Assembly: GCA_022825885.1 (NCBI GenBank)
Contig: JAJDVY010000004.1
Span: 28,530-92,529 of the forward strand
Direction: 5' to 3'
Source of the DNA: Nitrospirales bacterium
Lineage (GTDB): Bacteria > Nitrospirota > Nitrospiria > Nitrospirales > UBA8639
DNA: 64,000 nt
In this document: in pieces, positions 17,537-25,445 of the stretch
Layout: the number at the start of each line of letters is the position of its first letter
Position numbering within the stretch: the stretch's first letter is position 1
Program-made: the position numbers and the translations under genes
The notes under the pieces: model-generated
Seen by the model: the letters and a program-made list of their open reading frames with translations, nothing else
Databases searched by the model: none
Told to the model about the DNA's origin: nothing

Positions 17537-18214
17537 ATGCCGAGAAAAAAACGATTTGATACTGACGTGGTTATGGAGAAGGCGATGATAGCCTTCTGGG
17601 ATCATGGCTACAGGGGAACGTCTCTTCAGGATCTCGTGGAATGCATGGGCATCAACCGAGCCAGCCTGTATGACACGTTCGGCGATAAGTACGCTCTCTT
17701 TATTGAAACCCTGCACACCTACAATCGCACCTTCGTCAAGCCCTTGATGGAAGAACGAAGCAAGCAATATACACCCCGCCAAGCCATCACCGGTTTATTC
17801 AAAGAAATCTGTGACGGGCTAGAAAAGGGTGAGGAACGAAACGGATGTTTTATCATCAATACGGCCTTGGAGTTATCGCCGCATGATGAAAAAATTTCGG
17901 ACATTGTCAAGCAAACCTTCTCCTATGTCGAAAAAAATTTTTTCCGCAAAATGGTCAAACGGGGCCAGGCCTCTGGAGAGATTTCCAAATCAGTGGACCC
18001 AAGCACGACTTCGCGAGCCCTGCTCAACGTGTTGATCGGATTGCGAGTGCTTTCCCGCAACCATCCTGAAAAGGCGGTCCTGAACTCAGTCAAGCTCCAA
18101 GTAGAGGCGCTGTTGCCGCCAGGTGATCATGCCGTGCTTCCGCCCCCCGTCTCCAGACCCTGCAGGAGTCGGCGTCGCAGCATGTCGCCTCCCACCGTCA
18201 CTCATGTAGCCTGA
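17537..18214 (+). CDS. TetR/AcrR family regulator (second of tandem pair)
   Basis: A 225-residue paralogue of the preceding gene, 38 bases downstream. They share MPRKK-F at the start, FW-GY--TSLQDLV--MGINRASLY-TF-DKY-LF in the DNA-binding region, and ERNGC-x-NTALELSPHDEK plus ALLxxLIGLxVLSR in the ligand domain. The ligand pocket differs more than the DNA-binding helix, which suggests related operators but different inducers. Confidence 0.88.
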   Translation: MPRKKRFDTDVVMEKAMIAFWDHGYRGTSLQDLVECMGINRASLYDTFGDKYALFIETLHTYNRTFVKPLMEERSKQYTPRQAITGLFKEICDGLEKGEERNGCFIINTALELSPHDEKISDIVKQTFSYVEKNFFRKMVKRGQASGEISKSVDPSTTSRALLNVLIGLRVLSRNHPEKAVLNSVKLQVEALLPPGDHAVLPPPVSRPCRSRRRSMSPPTVTHVA

Positions 18215-18239
18215 CAACAAGAAAGCCGGTTACGTGAGA

Positions 18240-18270
18240 CCCTGCGGTAACGACAGGGCCTTTCGCGTTC
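18240..18270 (+). terminator. Weak candidate terminator after TetR pair
   Basis: A hairpin CCCTG (18240-18244) / CAGGG (18254-18258) with a nine-base loop, followed by the T-rich stretch CCTTTCGCGTTCTTTCT. The stem is short. Confidence 0.35.
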
Positions 18271-18356
18271 TTTCTATCGCATCCTATCCCGTTTCATCGT
18301 TCGATTCTTCCAATCATTGCCCTGAACTTGCAAGGCTTTGTTGAACTGGTTAGGAT

Positions 18357-19940
18357 ATGGGAAGGAACTCTTGCGCAAACCTGCCTATGCTTCCAATCCC
18401 CGCACGACATACGCCGCGACGCCTTTTCGTCCTGCTCCTGTTTTGCATTTTCTGTTTTCCCTCCGCTTCCCAAGGAATCGAGCTTGCGTCGTTTGAGCAG
18501 AACGTCACGGAATACACCGTCAAGAACGGGTGGACCTTTATTCTCGTCGAACGCCCCGTCGCCCCGGTTTTTGCCTTTATGACAGCCGTGAACGTGGGGT
18601 CGGCCCAAGAAGAAACGGGACGGACCGGGCTCGCACACATGTTCGAACACATGGCCTTTAAAGGCACGCCTCGCCTCGGCACGAACAACTACGAAGAAGA
18701 AAAAAAAGCCTTGGAGGAATTGGAACAGGCGTATCTGGCTTTTCAGGAAGCCAAGTTGAATCCCGCGCCTGACACCCGACGCATCGAAGACCTGTCTCGC
18801 GTCTTCAAAAGCAAGCAACGGGCCGCCGCGAAATTCGTGAAGAAGAATGAATTCTCCGACGTCGTTGAGCGAGAGGGCGGCGTGGCCGTCAATGCCTTTA
18901 CCGGTGCCGACGTCACCGGCTATTTCTATGCACTCCCAGCGAACAAGATCGAACTCTTTTGTTATTTGGAATCAGAACGATTCCTTCACCCGGTGTTTCG
19001 CGAATTCTACGAAGAACGGGACGTGGTCATGGAAGAGCGCCGAATGCGCACGGAAAGCCGGCCCGTCGGCCGGCTGTTTGAACAATTCGTGGTCACGGCC
19101 TTCACGGCTCATCCCTATCATCATCCGGTGATTGGCTATGCCAGTGACATTCAATCCTACACCATGACCGATGCCAAGAAATTTTTTGAAACCTATTACA
19201 TCCCGTCCAATATGGTGACGGCGATCGTCGGAGACATTGACCCGAAGACCCTGATCCCCCTGCTCGAAACCTATTTCGGCCGTATCCCCGGCAGGCCGAC
19301 ACCGCCGCCCCTGCGAACCGTGGAGCCGCCCTCGATTGCGGAGAAAGTGGTGACCATCAAAGATCCGGCTCAACCCTTTTACATGGAAGGCTACCATAAA
19401 CCCGCAGCCACGCATCCCGATCAACCCATATACGACGCCATCGACGACATTTTAACGAACGGACGGACCTCCCGGTTCTATCGCTCATTGGTCCAGGACA
19501 AACAAATCGCCGTCGATGCCGGTGCCTATGGATCGTACCCGGGTGAAAAATATCCACACCTGTGGGTGGCGTATGCGGTGCCTGCGCGCGGGGTTACCAA
19601 CGAAACGGTCCAACAAGCTATCCGCGAAGAATTGGATCGTCTGAAGACTGAAGACGTCACGGACGAGGAATTGGCCAAGTTCAGGACAAGGGCCAAAGCC
19701 AGCCTGATCTACTCCCTCAAAAGCAATCTCGGGTTGGCCATGAGCTTGGCAGACTATCAGACCCTCTTCGGCGATTGGCGCGAACTGTTTCGCTACATTC
19801 AACGCTTTGACCGCGTGACAAAAGCGGACATCCGGCGTATCGCCCAACAAACGTTCAAGGCCTCCAATCGAGTCGTGGCGCAAATCGAAACCATCACGCA
19901 AGCCGCTCCTCCATCAAAGACACGCCGGAAAGAATCATGA
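18357..19940 (+). CDS. M16 family zinc metallopeptidase (active subunit), exported
   Basis: A 527-residue periplasmic peptidase of the pitrilysin/insulinase family. A signal sequence (RRLFVLLLFCIFCFPSASQG) precedes the inverted zinc motif H94-M-F-E97-H98 in GLAHMFEHMAFKGT. A charged coiled insertion (residues about 105-165) separates this from EREGGVAVNAFTGADVTGYFYALP, and the third zinc ligand is expected in FREFYEERDVVMEERRM. An ATG at 18387 is an alternative start. The next gene encodes a catalytically dead M16 partner and begins one base after this stop, so the two probably form a heterodimer. Confidence 0.9.
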   Translation: MGRNSCANLPMLPIPARHTPRRLFVLLLFCIFCFPSASQGIELASFEQNVTEYTVKNGWTFILVERPVAPVFAFMTAVNVGSAQEETGRTGLAHMFEHMAFKGTPRLGTNNYEEEKKALEELEQAYLAFQEAKLNPAPDTRRIEDLSRVFKSKQRAAAKFVKKNEFSDVVEREGGVAVNAFTGADVTGYFYALPANKIELFCYLESERFLHPVFREFYEERDVVMEERRMRTESRPVGRLFEQFVVTAFTAHPYHHPVIGYASDIQSYTMTDAKKFFETYYIPSNMVTAIVGDIDPKTLIPLLETYFGRIPGRPTPPPLRTVEPPSIAEKVVTIKDPAQPFYMEGYHKPAATHPDQPIYDAIDDILTNGRTSRFYRSLVQDKQIAVDAGAYGSYPGEKYPHLWVAYAVPARGVTNETVQQAIREELDRLKTEDVTDEELAKFRTRAKASLIYSLKSNLGLAMSLADYQTLFGDWRELFRYIQRFDRVTKADIRRIAQQTFKASNRVVAQIETITQAAPPSKTRRKES

Positions 19941-19941
19941 C

Positions 19942-21414
19942 GTGAGAGAAGCCGCGTTCCGATACCTCCGGCAGGCCCCACGGCTTCTTCTGCCACGCGT
20001 ATTTGCGTGCGCCGTCATGGTGTTGTCGCTTGCCACGCAGGCACCCGGTCAGGTGGACACCGTTGGGCAACTGACGTACCCCCCTTTGCCGGACCTGCAT
20101 ATTCCCCAACCGACCCGAGTGGTCCTGGACAACGGCATGGTGGTGTTTCTCCTGGAAGATCATGAACTCCCGATCGTCCAGGTTTCGGCACGTATCCGGA
20201 CCGGTTCCCGCCTGGAACCTGCCGGCAAGGTGGGCTTGGCCGCGCTCACGGGAACCGTCATGCGAAGCGGAGGCACCACGACGTGGACCGGCGACCAACT
20301 CGATACCTACCTGGAACGGAAAGCCGCCTCTATTGAAACCGGCATCGGCATCACCTCAGGCTCAGCCTCGATGACGTGTTTGATCGAAGATTTTGCCGAG
20401 ATCTTTGCGGTCTTTGGCAACGTCCTGCAACACCCGCGTTTCGGCCAGGAAAAACTGGCCCTCGCCAAAAACAAGGCCATGGCCGGGATCGCCAGACAAA
20501 ACGACAACCCCGGCGGAATCCTGTCCCGGGAATTTGCAAAGTTGATATACGGCAAGGATTCACCTTACGCCAGGGTCGAGACCTACGCCACAATCAACGC
20601 TATCTCCCGGCAGGATCTTGTTGATTGGCATGCCAAATATTTTGTCCCGAATCGCATCATCCTGGGCTTGGTCGGCGATTTCCAGACGAAGGAGGCCTTG
20701 GACCTGGTCAAACGCACACTCGGAAACTGGCCAAAAGGGAAATCCTTCGACGACCCGACCGTCCCGTACCAGACCTCTACCGCAAAAAAAGTCTATTACG
20801 TTGAAAAAAACGACATGACCCAGGCCAAGATCATCATCGGACATTTGGGACTCATACGAAAACACCCGGACTATCATCCGGTGGTGATCATCAACCAAAT
20901 TATCTCCGGTTCATTCGGAGCCCGGCTCTTTTCCAATATCCGTTCGCAAAAAGGATTGGCCTATGACGTGAACGGCGGAATCGGATTCGGGTGGGACTAT
21001 CCGGCCACAGCCAGTTTTTCCATGTCCACCAAGACCGACACCACACAAGCGGGCATTGACGCATTGCTGGAGGAAGCCCGGAAAATCATGGATACGGAAC
21101 CTCCGACTGAAGAAGAAGTCCGCAAAGCCAAGGCCAGCCTGCTGAATTCTTTCGTTTTCTCAGTCGATTCTCCAGGAAAACTTCTCGGGAAACTTCTCAC
21201 GTATGAATATTTCGGATATCCGGCTGATTGGCTGAGCCGGTTCAGAACGGGCATTGAACAAGCAACCGTGCCCCAAGTCCAAAAAGCGGCACGCACGCAC
21301 ATCAAACCGGACCAATTTGTCACCCTGATTATCGGTCCGCGACAGGAAACGGCTCCGGCCTTGGCGCGATATGAAACCGTCGAAGAACTCGACATCTCCA
21401 TCCCCGAATCGTAA
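19942..21414 (+). CDS. M16 family peptidase-like protein (inactive subunit), exported
   Basis: A 490-residue M16-fold protein that lacks the HxxEH site; the matching region reads KVGLAALTGTVMRSGG. It keeps the C-terminal M16 features (ISGSFGARLFSNIRSQKGLAYDVNGGIGFGWDYPATASFSMSTKTD), which include the substrate-binding R/Y region of the beta subunit in processing peptidase-like pairs. The start is GTG, one base after the stop of the active subunit, so translation is coupled. A signal sequence (FACAVMVLSLATQAPG) is present. Confidence 0.9.
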   Translation: MREAAFRYLRQAPRLLLPRVFACAVMVLSLATQAPGQVDTVGQLTYPPLPDLHIPQPTRVVLDNGMVVFLLEDHELPIVQVSARIRTGSRLEPAGKVGLAALTGTVMRSGGTTTWTGDQLDTYLERKAASIETGIGITSGSASMTCLIEDFAEIFAVFGNVLQHPRFGQEKLALAKNKAMAGIARQNDNPGGILSREFAKLIYGKDSPYARVETYATINAISRQDLVDWHAKYFVPNRIILGLVGDFQTKEALDLVKRTLGNWPKGKSFDDPTVPYQTSTAKKVYYVEKNDMTQAKIIIGHLGLIRKHPDYHPVVIINQIISGSFGARLFSNIRSQKGLAYDVNGGIGFGWDYPATASFSMSTKTDTTQAGIDALLEEARKIMDTEPPTEEEVRKAKASLLNSFVFSVDSPGKLLGKLLTYEYFGYPADWLSRFRTGIEQATVPQVQKAARTHIKPDQFVTLIIGPRQETAPALARYETVEELDISIPES

Positions 21415-21468
21415 TACGACGAGACGTCTTCACGAAGAGAACCATGACGCCGGGGCCAAGAGAGGCTG

Positions 21469-22308
21469 ATGGACTTCCAAGCAATCATCAACCGCACGGT
21501 CCCGGCACTGACCCTGCTTGTTGTCCTCATCAACGTTGCGGGGTGCGCCACCAATCCGTACACGAACCGGTCGCAGTTTCTCCTGATCCCGGAAAGCCAG
21601 GAAGTTCACATGGGCAACCAGGCCTATGCCCAAACGCTCAATGATCCAAAGGTCGTCATCTCCAACAACCCGGAGGAAGTACAACCCGTGCGACGCGTGG
21701 CCGAACGGATTATTGCCGCGGCCCAACGTTCCAAATACGCCGAACGCGCGAAATCGTTCCAATGGGAAGTCACCGTGATCAAAGACGATAAGACCAAGAA
21801 TGCCTGGGCCCTTCCCGGCGGGAAAATCGCCTTCTACACGGGCATCTTCCCCGAGGCAAAGAACGAAAACGGGCTGGCGGCAATCATGGGGCATGAAGTC
21901 GTTCATGCCCTGGCCCGTCATGGCGCCGAACGAGTCAGCCAGCACTCGATAGCCAATGTGGGGATGCAGATCGCCTCGGCAGCCCTGGACCTGAAACCCG
22001 TCACGCAGACATTGGCCCTGCAAGCGTTGGGAATCGGTGTCCTACTGCCCTTCGGTCGCAGCCATGAATCGGAAGCGGACTACATCGGGTTACTCCTGGC
22101 CGCCGAGGCCGGATACGACCCGAGAGAAGCTATACACCTGTGGGAACGCATGGCGGAATCGTCCAAAGATTCCCCTCCGGAATTTCTGTCAACGCACCCT
22201 GCCCACAAGACACGCATTGAAAACCTTCGACAATGGATGCCCGAGGCCATGGCACGTTACGAACGTGCCGAAAAAGCATCCGTCTCTACCCTTCCGGCTA
22301 TCAAGTAA
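21469..22308 (+). CDS. M48 family metallopeptidase lipoprotein (LoiP/BepA-like)
   Basis: A 279-residue lipoprotein peptidase: lipobox VAGC gives Cys26 as the lipidated residue, HEVVH at 142-146 is the zinc site, and SHESEADYIGLLLAAEAGYDP holds the third ligand. Family members degrade or fold outer-membrane proteins. It follows the M16 pair by 54 bases in the same direction and may be part of the same envelope quality-control operon. Confidence 0.9.
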   Translation: MDFQAIINRTVPALTLLVVLINVAGCATNPYTNRSQFLLIPESQEVHMGNQAYAQTLNDPKVVISNNPEEVQPVRRVAERIIAAAQRSKYAERAKSFQWEVTVIKDDKTKNAWALPGGKIAFYTGIFPEAKNENGLAAIMGHEVVHALARHGAERVSQHSIANVGMQIASAALDLKPVTQTLALQALGIGVLLPFGRSHESEADYIGLLLAAEAGYDPREAIHLWERMAESSKDSPPEFLSTHPAHKTRIENLRQWMPEAMARYERAEKASVSTLPAIK

Positions 22309-22419
22309 CGCTTCCGTGTGAGCAGAATTTCGACCAAGATGTGGTCGTTCACTCCTTAAGTGATACTTTTCCTTCTCTTCTCTTTCAAGGGGAACTATGC
22401 ATTTAAAGGCGTGCCATGG

Positions 22420-22451
22420 TCTTGAAGTCTTGAAGTCTTGAAGTCTTGAAA
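22420..22451 (+). repeat. Four tandem copies of an 8-base unit
   Basis: TCTTGAAG three times, then TCTTGAAA, directly before an AGGAGG ribosome site. Variation in copy number could alter the leader of the small ORF that follows. Confidence 0.8.
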
Positions 22452-22461
22452 GGAGGGGAAG

Positions 22462-22624
22462 ATGGCACAGCTCACTGAAGAAGAGATATGTATATAATGG
22501 ACTTGCAGGAGCTAGAGCAATCCGTTTGGCACAAGGAGAATTAACAGAGGCAGAGGAAGAACTATACAAGTATCGGTTTAAGCATAGGATCATGGCTCTC
22601 TATGAAAGCTCGAAGGCTGTTTAG
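22462..22624 (+). pseudogene. Small ORF with +1 frameshift
   Basis: ATG at 22462 follows a perfect AGGAGG by five bases and reads MAQLTEEEI, then stops after 11 residues. One base out of frame the reading continues as YNGLAGARAIRLAQGELTEA and on to YESSKAV, ending at 22624. The joined product would be about 54 residues, acidic then basic. A broken gene, a sequencing indel or a programmed shift all fit; no slippery heptamer is evident. The family is unknown. Confidence 0.45.
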
Positions 22625-22873
22625 TAAGGTCTTTCATCTGTTCAAGGCATTTCCTCAGACTATTGAAGCTGTCAGCCTTTTGAGTTTTTGTTGCAGCATC
22701 GAGGGCCATTCTTTCTTCAGCAGGATTGACAATTTCATTTAGAAACGGTTCCACACGAAGAAGTTCACGTCTTTCAAGAACATTGAGAAGATGGGCTATA
22801 AGAACTTGAAGAGCCGACACGTGGCAAGGAGGTCTCCAACAGTAGGCTCTCGTTTTGCATCTTGGTCGTTCAT
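22590..22873 (-). pseudogene. Small helical ORF with apparent frameshift
   Basis: An ATG at 22873, with AAGGA nine bases before it, opens MNDQDAKREPTVGDLLAT. The frame then closes shortly after, while the adjacent frame from about 22820 continues as LQVLIAHLLNVLERRELL and on to a helical, charged tail of about 75 residues ending at 22590. The joined product would be about 93 residues. It converges on, and slightly overlaps, the other frameshifted ORF. An intact 76-residue version starting at GTG 22820 cannot be excluded. Confidence 0.4.
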
Positions 22874-23051
22874 AAGGAGCAATCCTTTCTTTTATAGAAA
22901 ACAGCGAATTCGTGAAGCCTGCCAGCTAGACGCTTGCAGTTGAAGAAGCTTGATCCTGATGCAGTATCATAAGACTACGATTCGACGCGAGAAGAACTCA
23001 AAGAGACGTTTTGCATTCCATCAAAACAAGATGTTGGGTAACGGTTGTGGT

Positions 23052-23981
23052 TTACAGGCCAAACTGAATGCCCGTCTGATTCCGAAACTCCCAACAGGTG
23101 TTGGCATAATCCTTAAAGGCTTGTCGCGCCCTCAGCACATTCGACCATCGTTTGATCCAAGGCTTTCGCCCACCCATGAAGTGCCAGAGCTTGGGGTCAG
23201 CCGTGGCGTCTCGCATCTGCTCACGCAACTCGTCTGAAATATCCCGAAACTTGGCTTTGCGCTGTTCTACATCCCGAACAATTCCAGGGCGCAAATTCCA
23301 TTTAAGCGGCAATTTGTACCATCGTTCTGCAAAAAACTCATTGAGTCGGTCCTGATCGGGAAACTCTCGAAAAGGCCGGAGTTTGTCGAAGCTGGCAAGG
23401 TCGGCATAATGAGGATGCTCGCCTCGAATGGTGTCACACTCCATCACCAACACGCCTGAATTGAAGTAGTTCTCTTTTGGGACAAAGCCCAACCCGGCTA
23501 TCCGGTCAATATAGTTCATTCGTTTGCGTCGAGTCCGGGCAGGTCGAAACACGTCTGAGACTCGTGTGTTGAGAATCCGTCGTTCCAAGAACGTCACTTG
23601 GCCCATATCCGTACACGCACCAATCGGCATCCCCCTGAGGTCGGTTGATAGGAGTTCCCATACGTCACCCTTGACCAAGGTATCGGCGTCAATGAACAGG
23701 CACCGTTCCTTCTCTAGGCCGGGCAGAAGAAGTGGGAGCAGACTGACTGTCGGAAACCGTGGATTGACGTATGCCTCCAATCCCGTTGCCTCAAAGTTCT
23801 TCACCTGAATGGACATTCCGCACGTTTCGTTGACGCCCTGAATCGCGTACTGGTTCTGTTCCGTGATCCCATCAACATACATCGTAACATCAACAGGTTG
23901 GCTGGCATTCTTCCAGAGAGAATAAATGGAGACCAAGGCGGGTAGCACGTAGGCGGCATTCACGCCATAAATGACTTGCAC
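23052..23981 (-). CDS. Glycosyltransferase family 8
   Basis: A 309-residue GT-A fold glycosyltransferase. It has VIYGVNAAYVLPALVSIYSLW at the N-terminus, the metal-binding D98-x-D100 in CLFIDADTLVKGDVW, YFNSGVLVM, and the C-terminal LWHFMGGRKPW with the second metal His. The donor is probably UDP-glucose or UDP-galactose. The open frame extends to 24125, but a GTG at 23981 has GGGGAG six bases upstream and begins right at the GT8 domain, so it is taken as the start. No other sugar gene is nearby and the base composition is lower in GC than its neighbours, suggesting acquisition. Confidence 0.8.
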   Translation of the reverse strand: MQVIYGVNAAYVLPALVSIYSLWKNASQPVDVTMYVDGITEQNQYAIQGVNETCGMSIQVKNFEATGLEAYVNPRFPTVSLLPLLLPGLEKERCLFIDADTLVKGDVWELLSTDLRGMPIGACTDMGQVTFLERRILNTRVSDVFRPARTRRKRMNYIDRIAGLGFVPKENYFNSGVLVMECDTIRGEHPHYADLASFDKLRPFREFPDQDRLNEFFAERWYKLPLKWNLRPGIVRDVEQRKAKFRDISDELREQMRDATADPKLWHFMGGRKPWIKRWSNVLRARQAFKDYANTCWEFRNQTGIQFGL

Positions 23982-24298
23982 GGCAGGCTCCCCTTGAGAG
24001 TACAGGTTTAGGAGCGGCCTGACTGGACAGAGTCGGGCCTTGCTGTATCCCCCAGGTAATGGAAGACCCTGCGTATTTACCGTTGTTGGGACAATCTGCC
24101 GAGCACGGGAGCTACCCGCAATCACAGATCAGGTTCTTGTATTGGCAGGAGACCCGACGAAGGGCCACCTGAGAGATACAGCAGAGGAAAACGTAGCAAA
24201 TTGTGAAGAGGGAATCAAGAACGAGAGAAAAGGATGTTATGGCTGCATTTTAGTATGTGTGTATATTAAAATCTCTCAACACGAAAGTAAGGATAGGT
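23982..24298. other. Intergenic region before tRNA
   Basis: About 315 bases, A+T-rich towards the tRNA. No supported ORF, hairpin or repeat was found. Confidence 0.4.
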
Positions 24299-24372
24299 GC
24301 CCTCATAGCTCAATGGAAAAGAGCACCCACCTACTAAGTGGATGGTTGTTGGTTCGAGTCCAACTGAGGGCA
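24299..24372 (+). tRNA. tRNA with anticodon ACT (Arg-UCU-like body)
   Basis: A full cloverleaf of 74 bases can be drawn. The acceptor stem GCCCTCA/TGAGGGC pairs 7 of 7, D stem GCTC/GAGC 4 of 4, anticodon stem CCCAC/GTGGA 4 of 5 (C-A mismatch at its base), T stem GTTGG/CCAAC 5 of 5. T8, A14, GG in the D loop, T33, TTCGA in the T loop are all present. The variable loop has five bases. Anticodon 24333-24335 is ACT, nominally serine, but a serine tRNA should have a long variable arm. CCA is not encoded. Confidence 0.7.
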
Positions 24373-24419
24373 CACTATCTTTTTTTATTTCATGGCGATT
24401 CCCGCCGTTAAATATATAA

Positions 24420-24451
24420 TTCCCTTGTAAGGAAGGGCGATGGGGAGGTAG
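24420..24451. repeat. Dispersed palindromic repeat copy
   Basis: The sequence around CCCTTGTAAGGAAGGG followed by CGATGGGGAGGTAG matches a better copy at 63766-63800. Confidence 0.6.
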
Positions 24452-24599
24452 ACACTGAAAGTTGTATATGAATCAGATAACTGCTCATCTCCCCAATTCA
24501 CTCGTCGAAGCCGTGCAGATATCAAGAGGTGGTTTGGGAAATCTGAACAAGGGGGATAAGTGACATTTCTGCTCACGAGCGGCATTATTGCTGTCCATG

Positions 24600-25083
24600 A
24601 GGAGGAATCATGACGAGACGACCACGCCGAAACCATAGCCCGACGTTTACGGCCAAGGTGGCGCTTGCCGCCATCCGCGGGGACCAGACGCTGGCGGAAC
24701 TCGCCCAGCCGTTTGACGTACATCCGAACCAGCTCAAGCAGGGGAAGGATCAACTCCTGACGGGCATGACGGATGTCTTCGAGGGCGGGGTGAAGAAGGC
24801 GGCGCTCCCCGAGTCCGATGTCACCGCGCTGCATGCGAAAATCGGGCACTGGACCCTGGAGAATGATTTTTTAGCGGGTGCGCTCAGCAAGACCGGTCTG
24901 TTGCCGAGCGCAAGACGCTGATGGCCCGCACGCACCGCGTGAGTATCAGCCGTCAAGCCCGGCTGCTTGGCATCAGTCGGGGCAGTGTCGACTCCCAGCG
25001 TCGCCCTCCCTCGGCCGTCGAGCTGGCGTTGATGCGCCGGCTGGATGCGTTGTATGTGGAGTATCCCTTTGCGGGCAGTCAGG
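24600..25083 (+). mobile_element. IS3 family insertion sequence remnant
   Basis: Contains an intact orfA and the first third of orfB, truncated near 25080. The terminal inverted repeats and the catalytic DDE region are missing, so it cannot move by itself. Confidence 0.75.
24610..24921 (+). CDS. IS3 family transposase OrfA
   Basis: A 103-residue helix-turn-helix protein of the IS3/IS911 OrfA type: RRNHSPTFTAKVALAAIRGDQTLAELAQPFDVHPNQLKQGK, then a leucine-zipper-like C-terminus with KIGHWTLENDFLAGAL. GAGGAGG lies six bases upstream of the ATG. The stop overlaps the orfB start as TGATG, which is normal for the family. Without orfB it would be non-functional for transposition. Confidence 0.8.
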   Translation: MTRRPRRNHSPTFTAKVALAAIRGDQTLAELAQPFDVHPNQLKQGKDQLLTGMTDVFEGGVKKAALPESDVTALHAKIGHWTLENDFLAGALSKTGLLPSARR

Positions 25084-25205
25084 CCATCGAACGATACCTT
25101 GAAGATTTTGACGACCTTGCCATAGCCTTGGAACGGCTGCGCGAGCCCGCCGACCCTGTACTGGATTGGAATCAGGTGAAGCGGGAGCTACTCCATTCAG
25201 ATTAA
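24921..25205 (+). pseudogene. Truncated IS3 OrfB fused to an antitoxin-like tail
   Basis: The first 50 or so residues (QARLLGISRGSVDSQRRPPS, ALMRRLDALYVEYPFAGS) are the start of an IS3 OrfB. After position about 25080 the frame continues as AIERYLEDFDDLAIALERLR and PVLDWNQVKREL, which is not transposase. That tail resembles the C-terminus of ribbon-helix-helix antitoxins of the RelB/DUF6290 kind. Thus the ORF is a chimera produced by a deletion or insertion. All catalytic residues of the transposase are gone. Confidence 0.6.
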
Positions 25206-25256
25206 ACAGAGTACAGCCAAGTTTCATACAGTGAAACCAAAACCTAGCGTCCCCGC

Positions 25257-25349
25257 ACAGCAATCGTCGCCAAACTCGACGCCATTAAGGCCCAGGCCCG
25301 AGAAACAAACAAGGTATCACGGGTAATTTTGAGGACAATTAGGCTATAA
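25257..25349 (+). pseudogene. Possible HsdS C-terminal fragment
   Basis: This frame reads TAIVAKLDAIKAQARETNKV to a stop at 25349 with no start. The motif IVAKLDAIKAQ resembles the conserved coiled helix at the end of type I restriction specificity subunits. The fragment is only about 30 residues, so the call is tentative. Confidence 0.35.
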
Positions 25350-25445
25350 TCTACAAATCAGCAACGTCGTCCGGATAGTTCTCACAACGTCATGGGCACA
25401 TCAACCGGCTAGCACAGCAATTCCCCGAAAACGAAGAGCGGCAAC

